From Methylobacterium dankookense (GTDB lineage Bacteria; Pseudomonadota; Alphaproteobacteria; Rhizobiales; Beijerinckiaceae), in NCBI RefSeq assembly GCF_902141855.1, contig NZ_CABFVH010000011.1, positions 1 to 64,000 of the forward strand: DNA of 64,000 nucleotides. Direction: 5' to 3'. Shown here in pieces: positions 18,394-26,704 of this stretch (position 1 is its first letter; each line of letters begins with the position of its first letter). A program made the translations under genes and the position numbers. Below the pieces are notes generated by a model that ran no database searches, had not been told where the DNA came from, and saw only the letters and a program-made list of their open reading frames with translations.

Positions 18394-20862
18394 TCACGCC
18401 GCACCGAGATAGGCCGCTTCGAGGCCCTTGTCCGCGGCGAGTTCCGCGGCGCTGCCGGCGGTGACCACGCGGCCCTGCTCCAGCACGTAGCCGCGGTCGG
18501 CCACCGTCAGGGCGAGCGCCGCCATCTGGTCGACGATCAGGATGGTGACGCCCTGGTCGCGCAACTCCGCCACCGTCGCGTAGAGGGCGTTGATCATCGC
18601 CGGCGCGAGGCCGAGGGAGGGCTCGTCGAGGAGGAGGATGCGCGGGCGCGCCATCAGCCCGCGGGCGATGGCGAGCATCTGCTGCTCGCCGCCGGAGAGC
18701 AGGCCGGCGCGGCTCTGGGCGCGCTCGCGCAAGCGCGGGAAGCGGTCGAGCAGCGCCTCGACCTCGGCCGGATCGATCCGGCCGCCGCGGCCATGGGCGC
18801 CGAGGCGGATGTTCTCGACCACGGTCAGCTCGGGGAAGACCTGGCGCCCCTCTGGCACCAGGGCGAGGCCAGCCCGCGCGATGCGGTGGGCGGGCAGTCC
18901 TGCGATCGGCCTGTCCTCGAGGATGACCGAGCCCTCGATCGGGCGCAGCAGGCCGGCGAGCGCCCGCATGGCGGTGGACTTGCCGGCGCCGTTGGCGCCG
19001 AGCAGGGCCACGGTCTCGCCGGGGCGTACGTCGAGGTCGAGCCCGTCCAGCACCGGCGCCGCGCCGTAGCCGGCGGTGAGCCGCAGCGCCGAGAGCACCG
19101 CGTCGGCGGGGCCCTGCCAGGGCGCGGCACGCGGGCGGGCCGGGGTGTCGGCGCCGCCGAGATAGGCGCGCAGCACGGCCGGATCGCGCCGCACCGTGGC
19201 CGGGCTGCCCGCTGCGATCGGGCGGCCGGCATCCATGACGAGGATGTGGTCGGACAGGCCCATGACGAGGGGCATGTCGTGCTCGACCAGCACCACGGCG
19301 ACACCGCGGGCGGCGATCTTGCGCAGGAGTAGGCCGAGGCGGTCGGTGTCGGAACGGGTCAGGCCGGCGGCAGGCTCGTCGAGGAGGAGCACCCGCGGCC
19401 GGCCGGCGAGCGCCCGGGCGATCTCCACGAGGCGGCGGTCCACGTGCGGCAGCTCGGCGGCCGGGCGGTCGAGGCTGCCGGCATAGCCCGCGAAGGCGAG
19501 GAGCGCCGCCGTATCCTGTCGGTCGCGGGCGCGCACGCGGCGCAGGAGCCGGCCGGGCTCGATGGCGAGCGCCACGTTGTCGAGGACGCTCAAGGTGCCG
19601 AACAGGCGGGTCGTCTGGTAGGTGCGCGCGATCCCCGCCCGGGCGATGGCGTGGGCCGGGGCGCCCGCGAGCTCGCGCCCGTCCAGCCGGATCGAGCCCG
19701 CGCCCGGCCGGTAGAAGCCCGAGACCATGTTGAGCACGGTGGTCTTGCCGGCGCCGTTCGGGCCGATGATGCTGGTGACGGCCCCGGGCTCGGCGGTGAC
19801 GGAGACGCCGTCCGCGGCGCGGATGCCGCCGAAGCTGATGCCGATCCCCGTGATCACCAGGGGCGCGCCCGCGGCGCCGCCGAGCAGCGCGGCCGGATCG
19901 CCTCCGGGCAGGGTCCGCCGCTCGGGCGGTCGCGGCAGCAGCCGCGCGAGGCTGCCGACGATGCCCGCCGGCACCAGCCAGAGCACCACGAGGGTCGCGA
20001 CGCCGAAGAACAGCAGCCGGTATTCGGCGAGCCCGGCGAGGCTCTCCGGCAGCAGAACGGTGACGAGGGCGCCGAACAGGGGGCCGAGCACCGTGCCGGC
20101 GCCGCCCACCACGACGGAGAGGACGAACAGGATCGACTGCGTGAAGGGGAAGGAGCTCGGCGCGATGAACAGCATCAGCGGCGGCAGGACCGCGCCGGCA
20201 AGTCCCGTGAGCGCGGCCGAGATCGCGAAGGCGAGCGTCTTCACCCGCACCGGATCGAAACCGAGGGAGGCGGCGGCGACGTCCGCGTCCCGCACCGCCC
20301 GCATCGCCCGGCCGAGCCGGCTGAGGCGCAGGGCGTGGAAGGCGTAGAGGCTCGCGCCCGCCCCGAGCACGGCGAGCACCGCGAGGTCGCGCTCGGTGAG
20401 GACGTAGCCGAGCAGGGTCGGCCCGGCGGCGACGACGAGGCCGTTCTGCCCCCCGGTGAGCGCGCCGCCCTCGATCAGGGCATGCTCCACGATGAAACCG
20501 AAGGCGATGGTGAGCATCGCCAGATACGGGCCCTTCACCCGCATGGCCGGCACGGCGAGCAGGGTGCCGACGAGGCCGGAGGCGAGGGCGGCGACGGGGA
20601 GCGCCAGCCAGAAGCTGACGCCGTTCAGCGTGAGGATCGCGCTCGCGTAGGCGCCGATGGCGTAGAAGCCGGCATGGCCGAACGAGATCAGCCCCGTCAG
20701 GCCGAGGAGCACGTTGAGGCCCGTGCCGGCGATCGTGGTCAGCGCCACCAGCGCGATCACGAAATGGCTGTAGCCGCCGGTGCCCGCGACGAGGCCGAGG
20801 CCGCAGGCGGTGAGGGCGAGGATCGCGAGCGGCATCGCGGCGGGGGCGTGGAGCCGGTGCAT
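18394..20862 (-). CDS. LivM-LivG-LivF single-chain ABC importer subunit (permease plus two ATPases)
   Basis: One uninterrupted 822-residue frame joins three subunits of a branched-chain amino acid type importer. Residues about 1-312 are a LivM permease (GLISFGHAGFYAIGAYAS). Residues about 335-570 are a LivG ATPase (Walker A GPNGAGKTT 367-375, Walker B VLLLDEPAAGL 491-501). Residues about 588-822 are a LivF ATPase (Walker A GANGAGKST 622-630, signature LLSGGEQQ 721-728, Walker B ILLLDEPSLGL). In the LivG half the ABC signature is degenerate: LPHVDRRLVEIARAL stands where LSxGxQ/DxR is expected, with Val in place of Gly. The start is ATG 20862, five bases after the LivH stop. Real substrates of this family range from amino acids to urea and aromatics. 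Confidence 0.92.
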   Translation of the reverse strand: MHRLHAPAAMPLAILALTACGLGLVAGTGGYSHFVIALVALTTIAGTGLNVLLGLTGLISFGHAGFYAIGAYASAILTLNGVSFWLALPVAALASGLVGTLLAVPAMRVKGPYLAMLTIAFGFIVEHALIEGGALTGGQNGLVVAAGPTLLGYVLTERDLAVLAVLGAGASLYAFHALRLSRLGRAMRAVRDADVAAASLGFDPVRVKTLAFAISAALTGLAGAVLPPLMLFIAPSSFPFTQSILFVLSVVVGGAGTVLGPLFGALVTVLLPESLAGLAEYRLLFFGVATLVVLWLVPAGIVGSLARLLPRPPERRTLPGGDPAALLGGAAGAPLVITGIGISFGGIRAADGVSVTAEPGAVTSIIGPNGAGKTTVLNMVSGFYRPGAGSIRLDGRELAGAPAHAIARAGIARTYQTTRLFGTLSVLDNVALAIEPGRLLRRVRARDRQDTAALLAFAGYAGSLDRPAAELPHVDRRLVEIARALAGRPRVLLLDEPAAGLTRSDTDRLGLLLRKIAARGVAVVLVEHDMPLVMGLSDHILVMDAGRPIAAGSPATVRRDPAVLRAYLGGADTPARPRAAPWQGPADAVLSALRLTAGYGAAPVLDGLDLDVRPGETVALLGANGAGKSTAMRALAGLLRPIEGSVILEDRPIAGLPAHRIARAGLALVPEGRQVFPELTVVENIRLGAHGRGGRIDPAEVEALLDRFPRLRERAQSRAGLLSGGEQQMLAIARGLMARPRILLLDEPSLGLAPAMINALYATVAELRDQGVTILIVDQMAALALTVADRGYVLEQGRVVTAGSAAELAADKGLEAAYLGAA

Positions 20863-20867
20863 CGCGG

Positions 20868-21737
20868 TCAGACCTTGTTGACGGCGGCGCGGCCGAGGAG
20901 CCCGTCCGGGCGCAGCGCCAGCGCCAGGATGATCACGGAGAAGACGACGAGCTGCGTGTAGGTGGAGCCGAGCGTCGCGGTGACCCCCGCCTCGACCATC
21001 CCGTAGAGGAGCCCCGCCAGCACCACGCCGGTGGCCGAGCCGATGCCGCCCAGGATCGCCACCGCGAAGGCCTTGAGGCCGAACAGGGTGCCCATCTCGG
21101 CCGAGACCGAGAAGAGCGGCGCGATCAGGAGCCCGGCCGCGCCCGCGAGCAGCGCCGAGAGGGCGAAGGCGGCGGCCACCGTGCGGCGCACGTCGATGCC
21201 CATCAGCCGCGCCGCGTCGGCGTTCTGCGCCACCGCGAGGAGGACGCGGCCGAGATCGGTGCCGCGGAACACTGCCCGGATCGCGAAGGCCGCCGAGATT
21301 CCGACCACGGGGATCACGAGCTGGAGCGGGTAGATGCCGGTCCCGAAGACCTCCACCGGGGCCACCGCCAGCGGGGAGGGGAGGCTGCGCGGCTCCTTGC
21401 CGAAGGTGAACAGGATCGCGTTGTCGAGGACGATGCCGCCGGCCACCGTGGCGAGCAGCCACGCGTCCGAGCGGCGCTCCACGAAGGGGCGCACCAGCGC
21501 CCGCTCCACCACGAGTCCGAGCAGGGCGCAGCCGGCGAGCGCGGCGGGCGCCGCGAGCCAGCCCGGCCAGCCGAGGGTGACGGCGAAGGTGTAGCCGAGC
21601 ACGGCGCCGAGGGTGACGGCGCTGCCCTGCGCGAAGTTTACCGTGCCCGAGACGGCATAGGTGATGTGGAAGCCGAGCGCGATCAGCCCGTACATGCTGC
21701 CGAGCCCGAGGCCGGAGACGAGGGTGCCGGTGAGCAT
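20868..21737 (-). CDS. LivH-type permease of a branched-chain amino acid family ABC importer
   Basis: A 289-residue inner-membrane permease with about eight hydrophobic segments. The LivH features are GLGLGSMYGLIALGFHITYAVSGTVNFAQG at the N-terminus (recognised over positions 10-39 of the protein), GIDVRRTVAAAFALSALLAGAAG and GGIGSATGVVLAGLLYG. It forms the transmembrane core with the LivM part of the next gene. The fused gene follows after five bases, so the two are co-translated. It is preceded by the binding-protein gene and an intercistronic hairpin. Confidence 0.93.
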   Translation of the reverse strand: MLTGTLVSGLGLGSMYGLIALGFHITYAVSGTVNFAQGSAVTLGAVLGYTFAVTLGWPGWLAAPAALAGCALLGLVVERALVRPFVERRSDAWLLATVAGGIVLDNAILFTFGKEPRSLPSPLAVAPVEVFGTGIYPLQLVIPVVGISAAFAIRAVFRGTDLGRVLLAVAQNADAARLMGIDVRRTVAAAFALSALLAGAAGLLIAPLFSVSAEMGTLFGLKAFAVAILGGIGSATGVVLAGLLYGMVEAGVTATLGSTYTQLVVFSVIILALALRPDGLLGRAAVNKV

Positions 21738-21762
21738 GTGCGATTCTCCATGCGCGCTGATT

Positions 21763-21786
21763 CCCTCCCCCGCGGAGGGGGGAGGG
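21763..21786 (-). repeat. Intercistronic hairpin between binding protein and LivH genes
   Basis: CCCTCCCCC (21763-21771) pairs perfectly with GGGGGAGGG (21778-21786) across a six-base loop. It lies in the 61-base gap of the operon. Hairpins here often protect the binding-protein mRNA or reduce downstream transcription, so that binding protein exceeds permease. The core resembles the C-rich repeat hairpins elsewhere in the window. Confidence 0.5.
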
Positions 21787-21798
21787 TGGAGCAGGGGC

Positions 21799-22974
21799 TC
21801 AGTTCATCACCGCGACGATCTCGCCGTTCTGGAAGCGGGTGAAGACGTAGTCCTGCGGCCCGAGCGCGTCGTGCTGGCCGGTGGCGAAGGGCTTGTCGTA
21901 GGTCTTGATCAGGCCCTCGTAGCGGCCGACCTTGTAGAAGCCGTCGCGGACCTTGGGTCCCTCGGTGGAGCCCGCCGCCTGGATGGCGAGTGCGAGGAGA
22001 TGCGTCGCGTCGTAGGCGTTGGCGATGCCGACCGCCGGCGTCACGTCGGCCATCGACTTGATCGCCGGGTACTTCGCCTTCAGCGCGGCGAGCACGGCGG
22101 TGGCCTTCGGCGAATTGTTCCCGGCGAAGGTGAAGGTCTGGATGAAGTGGACCTTGGCGGCGCTCGGGCCGGCCAGCTCGTCGAAGCGCCCGCCCGCCGG
22201 GCCCCAATGCGAGACCACGGGCACGCTCCAGCCCATCCGGTCGAGGGACTTCACCACCTGCGCCGAGGGGCCGACATTGCCGACGAGGAACAGGGTGTCC
22301 GCGCCCGCCTCCTTCAGGCGGGTGAGCTGGGGCACCATGTCGACGTCGTTGGCCTCGTACTTCTCGATGCCGGCGGCGGGAAGGTTGGCCGCCTTCAGGG
22401 CCGCGGCGAGGCCCTGCTGGTTCGATTCGCCCCAGGCGTTGTTGACAAGGATCATCCCCGGCTTCTTCGCGCCGTAGGTCTTCACCGCGTAGGCGACGAG
22501 GGCCTCGTCCACCAGCGCGTCCACCGCCGAGACGCGGAAGGCGTAGTTGTCGGCCGCGCCGTTGCGGGTGATGCCGGTGCCCGCCGCCCAGGGCCCGAGG
22601 AAGGGCACCTTCATCTGGTTGGCGATCGGCACGACGGCCATCGAGACCGGGGTGTCGAGCCCGCCGACCAGCGCGACCACGCCGACCCGCTGGATCAGCT
22701 CGCGCGCTGCGAGCACGCCCTTCGAGGGGTTTGCCTCGTCGTCGCGCGCCACCAGCTCCAGCGGGCGCCCGAGCACGCCGCCCTTCGCGTTGATCTCGTC
22801 GATGGCGAGGCCGATCCCGCGCGAGATCGCCTCGCCGGACTTGGCCGACTGGCCGCTCAGCGCGGTGACGAGGCCGATCTTCACTGGCTCAGCCGCGCGG
22901 ACGCCCGTGACGAGAGCGAGACCGATCAGGGCCGAGGCGCCGAGAAGCAGGCGGCGCGGGAGGGAGGCGGGCAT
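21799..22974 (-). CDS. Periplasmic substrate-binding protein, LivK-like (type I fold)
   Basis: A 391-residue protein with a signal peptide (basic start MPASLPRR, hydrophobic core, cleavage near VRA-AEP) and the Leu/Ile/Val-binding fold: VKIGLVTALSGQSAKSGEA, then VALVGGLDTPVSMAV and GAKKPGMILVNNAWGES. It is the first gene of the importer operon. It begins at ATG 22974, and a perfect palindrome lies 20 bases upstream. The ligand cannot be read from the sequence. The linked NodB-fold enzyme hints at a nitrogen-containing compound, not necessarily an amino acid. Confidence 0.92.
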   Translation of the reverse strand: MPASLPRRLLLGASALIGLALVTGVRAAEPVKIGLVTALSGQSAKSGEAISRGIGLAIDEINAKGGVLGRPLELVARDDEANPSKGVLAARELIQRVGVVALVGGLDTPVSMAVVPIANQMKVPFLGPWAAGTGITRNGAADNYAFRVSAVDALVDEALVAYAVKTYGAKKPGMILVNNAWGESNQQGLAAALKAANLPAAGIEKYEANDVDMVPQLTRLKEAGADTLFLVGNVGPSAQVVKSLDRMGWSVPVVSHWGPAGGRFDELAGPSAAKVHFIQTFTFAGNNSPKATAVLAALKAKYPAIKSMADVTPAVGIANAYDATHLLALAIQAAGSTEGPKVRDGFYKVGRYEGLIKTYDKPFATGQHDALGPQDYVFTRFQNGEIVAVMN

Positions 22975-22993
22975 GGCGGGATCTCCGGCTTGG

Positions 22994-23011
22994 TTGCGGA
23001 ACTGTCCGCAA
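22994..23011. promoter_or_regulatory. Perfect 18-base palindrome, operator candidate
   Basis: TTGCGGA-ACTG-TCCGCAA has two perfect seven-base arms around four bases. It lies 20 bases before the start codon of the binding protein, in the region divergent from the SnoaL-like gene. Position and symmetry fit a dimeric repressor site. The GntR regulator at 23848-24567 is the nearest candidate binder, but the FadR consensus (TNGTNNNACNA) is not evident in it. Confidence 0.5.
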
Positions 23012-23090
23012 CGCGCGTGCCAGTTGTCTAGCCTCTGAAAGATCTAGGCTTTTTGGTCTGTTGCGACGCCGATTGCCCAGCGCTTCGGCA

Positions 23091-23117
23091 AAGTGCATAC
23101 AGTTTTTGCATGCACTT
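23091..23117. promoter_or_regulatory. Inverted repeat, second operator candidate
   Basis: AAGTGCAT (23091-23098) and ATGCACTT (23110-23117) are perfect inverted copies separated by 11 bases that include a run of five T. TGCAT also repeats directly inside the spacer region. It lies 52 bases before the SnoaL-like gene and on the far side of the divergent region from the first palindrome. Confidence 0.4.
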
Positions 23118-23168
23118 CGGGCCGATCGCGGGCATCGATAGGCGGAGAGAACCGCCGGAGACTCGCCC

Positions 23169-23582
23169 ATGACCGACAGCCCGAAATCCCGCACGCAGAG
23201 CGACGCGGAGATCGTGACCGCCTATCTCGAAGCCTCGATGGTGCCCGATCCCGAGACGGCCGCGCGCTACATGGCGCCCGGCATCGAGATCGTGTTCACG
23301 GGCGCGCGCGTGTTCCGCCACCCGCGCGAGGTCACTGCCTTCAATGCCGGGCGCTACGCCTGGGTGAAGAAGCGCATGGAGCGGCTCGACGTGGTGCCGG
23401 GCGATGGCATCACCACGGTCTACAGCCTCGGCACGCTCTACGGCGCCTGGCCCGACGGCACCGCCTTCGAGGGCAACCGCTACGTGGACCGCTTCACCGT
23501 GCGCGACGGCCTGATCGTCACCATGGAGGTCTGGAACGACAGCGCTGAACGCCTGCTGACCAAGCACGGCATCACGGCGTGA
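23169..23582 (+). CDS. SnoaL/NTF2-like small protein
   Basis: A 137-residue cytoplasmic protein with the cone-shaped NTF2-like fold pattern: helix AEIVTAYLEASMVPDPETAARYMAPGIEIVF, then strands ending in FEGNRYVDRFTVRDGLIVTMEVWND. Such proteins act as small isomerases, hydrolases or ligand binders. The C-terminal segment RDGLIVTMEVWND is the usual final strand pair. It is divergent from the importer operon and shares its regulatory region, so a part in the same pathway is likely. The catalytic acid or His cannot be assigned. ATG 23169 follows a GGAG-like site. Confidence 0.8.
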   Translation: MTDSPKSRTQSDAEIVTAYLEASMVPDPETAARYMAPGIEIVFTGARVFRHPREVTAFNAGRYAWVKKRMERLDVVPGDGITTVYSLGTLYGAWPDGTAFEGNRYVDRFTVRDGLIVTMEVWNDSAERLLTKHGITA

Positions 23583-23618
23583 TCGGTTGCCGCTCGATCA
23601 GACCGGATCGCCGCGCAT

Positions 23619-23813
23619 CCCCTCTCCCCGCGCGCGGGGAGAGGGCTCAGCCGACCTTGTCGTCGGCTGAGCGAGGCGGCAGCCGGGGGTGAGGGGGCTT
23701 GAACGGAGGAGTCTCTTCCGGAACCGCCCCCTCACCGCCGCTGCAGCTTCGCCTCCGCTTCCCGCAGGCACGACGAGGTGCCTGCGGGCCTCTCCCCGCC
23801 CGGCGGGGAGAGG
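23619..23813. repeat. Multi-hairpin intergenic repeat element, copy A
   Basis: This element folds into five consecutive stems: CCCTCTCCCCGC with GCGGGGAGAGGG (23620-23645), a ten-base stem at 23645-23654/23663-23672, GGTGAGGGGG with CCCCCTCACC (23688-23697/23727-23736), an eleven-base stem at 23761-23771/23778-23788, and a final C-rich stem (23789-23799/23803-23813). The first and last stems share sequence and could also pair with each other. Copy B at 46293-46490 has the same order and loops, but changed, still-paired arms in stems two and four. Here it fills the gap between the convergent SnoaL-like and GntR genes. Confidence 0.85.
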
Positions 23814-23847
23814 GGGGCACCGGTGGTCAGCCGAAGCCCGCGACAGC

Positions 23848-24567
23848 TCAGCCTGCCACCTCGGCGGCGTAGGGGGCGAGCAGGCGGGCGAGGTCGCGCT
23901 CGCGGGGTGGGTCGGCGACGATGTGCGCCCGCGCCGCCACCGCGTCGAGATGGTGGTCCATCAGCGCGACGGCCTGCGCCGCGTCGCCCTCCGCCAGGGC
24001 CGCGGCGATGGCGCGGTGCTCGGCGATCCCGCAGGCCGCCGAGTGCGGCCGGCTGTAGAGGGACAGGACCAGGGCGCAGCGATAGGCCATCTCGCCCGTG
24101 TAGCGCACCAGGACGGGGCTTCCCGTCATCTCCGCGAGGAGCAGGTGGAACTCGGTGGCGAGACGGATCGAGGCCGCCTCCGGCCCGCCATGGGCCGCCT
24201 CCTCGCGGGCGATATGGGCGGCGAGCGCCCGGCCCTGCTCGGGGGTGAGCCGCCCCGCGAGGCGCTCGACCACGAGGCGTTCCAGGCCGAGGCGCACGTC
24301 GAAGGTGTCGCGCGCCTCCTCCCAGCTCGGCGTCGCCACCACGGCGATGCGGTTGCGCCGCAGCTCGACCAGACCTTCCGCGGCGAGCTGACCCAGCGCC
24401 GGCCGCGCGATGGTGCGGCTGACCCCGAAGCGCTCGCCGAGCGCGTCCTCGGGCAGGCGGTCCCCCGGGGCGAGCGCCCGCTCCACGATCGCCCGGCGCA
24501 GGGCCTGGCAGATCGCGCCGACGCGATCCTTGTCGAGTCGTGGCGCCGTCGGCGTGCCGGGGCTCAT
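23848..24567 (-). CDS. GntR-family transcriptional regulator, FadR/FCD subfamily
   Basis: A 239-residue regulator. The N-terminal winged helix-turn-helix (about 14-75) reads LRRAIVERALAPGDRLPEDAL and GVSRTIARPALGQLAAEGLVE. The C-terminal all-helical FCD domain (about 85-220) carries the metal-binding pattern R-x(6)-E, then HLLLAEMTG, EHRAIAAALAEGD and MDHHLD. Such regulators bind small carboxylates or amides and usually repress nearby catabolic genes. It lies next to the importer/SnoaL region and is the most likely controller of the two palindromes there. ATG 24567 is the chosen start. Confidence 0.9.
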   Translation of the reverse strand: MSPGTPTAPRLDKDRVGAICQALRRAIVERALAPGDRLPEDALGERFGVSRTIARPALGQLAAEGLVELRRNRIAVVATPSWEEARDTFDVRLGLERLVVERLAGRLTPEQGRALAAHIAREEAAHGGPEAASIRLATEFHLLLAEMTGSPVLVRYTGEMAYRCALVLSLYSRPHSAACGIAEHRAIAAALAEGDAAQAVALMDHHLDAVAARAHIVADPPRERDLARLLAPYAAEVAG

Positions 24568-24650
24568 GGTCCGTCCATCCGTGTCGATCGGGTCTAGAGG
24601 CGATCCAGCAAAAGCGGGGCCGGTACGGCGGATGCGCGGCCCATGCCGGA

Positions 24651-25283
24651 TCAATCGGTCAGGATCACCCGGTTCGGCAACTCGTCCGGATCGGCGGGGC
24701 CCGCGGGCAGCACCGAGGCGAGGCGCTCGCCGATCCGGCTCACGGCGGCGACGAGGCCGGACTCCGCCTCGCCGCGCCCGAGCGCGCCGGCAAGCTCCGA
24801 CAGGATCGCCTGCCACGATTCAGGTGGAATCCGAGCGAGGATCCCGCGATCGGCGACGATCTCCGCATGGTGCTCGGCGAGGGCGATGTAGAGCAGCAGC
24901 CCGGTGCGGCCGCGCGTCCGGTCGAGGCCGCGGGCGCGGAAGGCGCGGAGGGCGGCGGCGCGGACCCGGGCTCGCCGCGCCCCGCGCGGCACCAAGGCGA
25001 GGCGTGCGCCTTCGTGCAGGCCGAGCGCGAGGACGAGGGCGGCGAGGCCCGCCTGGGCGAGCGCGATCGCCGCCGCGCTCCAATGCGTGAGCAGGATGAG
25101 CGGCCAGGGCAGGAGCAGCGCCGCGACGAGGGCGGCGACCAGCACGGCCGAGCGGTAGAGCCCCGAGCGGGCGCAGAGCATCACGACGATCTCGCCCGCC
25201 GTGCCGGCCTCGGCCCGCGCCACCGCGGCGGCGACGCGCTCCAGCGCATCGGGCGCGAGTCCCTGCCGAGGATCACCAGTCAC
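24651..25283 (-). CDS. TPM-domain membrane protein
   Basis: A 210-residue protein with a split TPM domain. RVAAAVARAEAGTAGEIVVMLCARSG near the N-terminus is followed by two hydrophobic segments (about 45-100), then GRTGLLLYIALAEHHAEIVADRGI and a helical C-terminus. GTG 25283 overlaps the end of the preceding TPM gene by 11 bases, which indicates coupling. TPM domains occur in YgcG-like proteins and in the Psb32 photosystem-repair factor, and some have acid phosphatase activity. The trio lemA, TPM, TPM is widely conserved, but its role in envelope maintenance is not well defined. Confidence 0.83.
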   Translation of the reverse strand: MTGDPRQGLAPDALERVAAAVARAEAGTAGEIVVMLCARSGLYRSAVLVAALVAALLLPWPLILLTHWSAAAIALAQAGLAALVLALGLHEGARLALVPRGARRARVRAAALRAFRARGLDRTRGRTGLLLYIALAEHHAEIVADRGILARIPPESWQAILSELAGALGRGEAESGLVAAVSRIGERLASVLPAGPADPDELPNRVILTD

Positions 25284-26052
25284 CGGACGCCCCTCCGCCC
25301 CCCGACGAGCCGCCCCCACCGGAGAAGCCGCCGCCGAACCCGCCCGAGGAGCCGCCGGAATAGCCCCCGCTCCAGCCGCCGGAGCCCGGCCCCGGCAGGA
25401 CGACGATGCCGCCGCGCCGGCCGCCCGCGCGGCTCATCCGCCACATCACGAACAGGATGACGAGAAACAGCACGACGAAGAGGGCGACCTGCGCCGGATC
25501 GACCTCGTCGCCGCGGACCTGCGGCTTGCGCTGCCATTCCTGCGCATCCCCTTCGAGGATCGAGAGGATGCCGTCGACACCGGCCCCGATCCCCCCGGCG
25601 AAGTCGCCCTGCTTGAAGCGCGGCGTGATGGCGCTCGCGATGATCACCTTGGAGAGGGCGTCGGTGAGCGCGCCCTCCAGGCCGTAGCCGACCTCGATCC
25701 GCACCTTGCGCTCGGTCGGCGCGACGAGGAGCAGCACGCCGTTATTGGTCTTGGCCTGGCCGAGCTTCCATTCCCGGAACAGCCGGTTGCCGAAATCCTC
25801 GATCGTGGTGCCCTGCAGGCCCGGCACCGTCGCGACGACGACCTGGTCCGAGGTCTTGTCCTCGTGCGCCTTCAGCTTCGCCTCGATCCCGGCGCGCTGC
25901 TCCGGCGTCAGGAGGTTCGCCGCATCGACCACGCGGCCGGTGAGCGCCGGGAATTGGAGCTCGGCCGCGAGCGCTGCGGCGGCGAGGCAGAGGAAGGCCG
26001 CCGCGCAGGCGAGGACGCGGCGCCCGAATGGGCCGGAGGCCGCCGGGGGCAA
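25273..26052 (-). CDS. YgcG-like TPM-domain protein with Gly/Ser-rich tail
   Basis: A 259-residue protein with a signal peptide, a periplasmic TPM domain (about 30-180; LTGRVVDAANLLTPEQRAGIE, DKTSDQVVVATVPG, GVLLLVAPTERKVRIEVGYGLEGALTDA), one transmembrane helix (about 187-205, VALFVVLFLVILFVMW) and a tail of Gly and Ser ending in GASGDW. The domain faces the periplasm and the tail the cytoplasm. It lies 13 bases behind lemA and overlaps the next TPM gene. The Gly-rich tail is usual for YgcG. Confidence 0.9.
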   Translation of the reverse strand: MPPAASGPFGRRVLACAAAFLCLAAAALAAELQFPALTGRVVDAANLLTPEQRAGIEAKLKAHEDKTSDQVVVATVPGLQGTTIEDFGNRLFREWKLGQAKTNNGVLLLVAPTERKVRIEVGYGLEGALTDALSKVIIASAITPRFKQGDFAGGIGAGVDGILSILEGDAQEWQRKPQVRGDEVDPAQVALFVVLFLVILFVMWRMSRAGGRRGGIVVLPGPGSGGWSGGYSGGSSGGFGGGFSGGGGSSGGGGASGDW

Positions 26053-26065
26053 GATGGGGCGCCGC

Positions 26066-26704
26066 CTAGAACTTCACGTTCGGCGGCCGGTCGGCGTCGC
26101 GGGTCGCCGTGAAGGTCTCCATCGGCTTCGACTCCGGGTAGAACCAGCTCGCGATCCAGCGGCCGGGTATGGTGCGGATCTCGGTGTTGTAGGCCTGGAC
26201 CGCGCCGATATAGTCGCGCCGCGCCACCGCGATGCGGTTCTCGGTACCCTCCAGCTGCGATTGCAGGGCGAGGAAGTTCTGGTTCGACTTGAGGTCGGGA
26301 TAGCGCTCCACCGTGACGAGCAGGCGGCCCAGCGCGCCGCTGAGCTGGTTCTGCGCGTCCTGATATTCCTTGAACTTCTGCAGATCGCTCACCGTGCCGG
26401 CATCGACCTTGACGCTCGACGCCTTGGCCCGCGCCTCGGTGACGCCGATCAGCACGTCCTTCTCCTGCTGGGCGTAGCCCTTCACCGTCTCGACGAGGTT
26501 GGGGATCAGGTCGGCCCGGCGCTGGTACTGGTTCTGCACCTCGCTCCAGGAGGATTTCGCCTGCTCCTCCAGGGTCGGCACCCGGTTGATCGCGCCGCAG
26601 CCGGAGAGGCAGGTGGCGAGCACCAGCGCGAGGACGGCCGAGGCGATCCGCGCGAGCGGGGAGGCGTTTGCGCCCGATCCCCGCGACCAAGCCCGTGCCT
26701 GCAT
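26066..26704 (-). CDS. lemA: LemA family lipoprotein
   Basis: A 212-residue LemA-type protein: a signal peptide with lipobox LSGC (lipidated Cys36), then long helices with the hallmark NQYQRRADLIPNLVETVKGYA and RLLVTVERYPDLKSNQNF, followed by NTEIRTIPGRWIASWFYPESKP. The family is an elongated helical bundle of unclear function and often pairs with TPM proteins, as here. ATG 26704 (MQARAW) gives the shortest start that keeps the signal peptide. It is first in the lemA-TPM-TPM unit. Confidence 0.9.
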   Translation of the reverse strand: MQARAWSRGSGANASPLARIASAVLALVLATCLSGCGAINRVPTLEEQAKSSWSEVQNQYQRRADLIPNLVETVKGYAQQEKDVLIGVTEARAKASSVKVDAGTVSDLQKFKEYQDAQNQLSGALGRLLVTVERYPDLKSNQNFLALQSQLEGTENRIAVARRDYIGAVQAYNTEIRTIPGRWIASWFYPESKPMETFTATRDADRPPNVKF

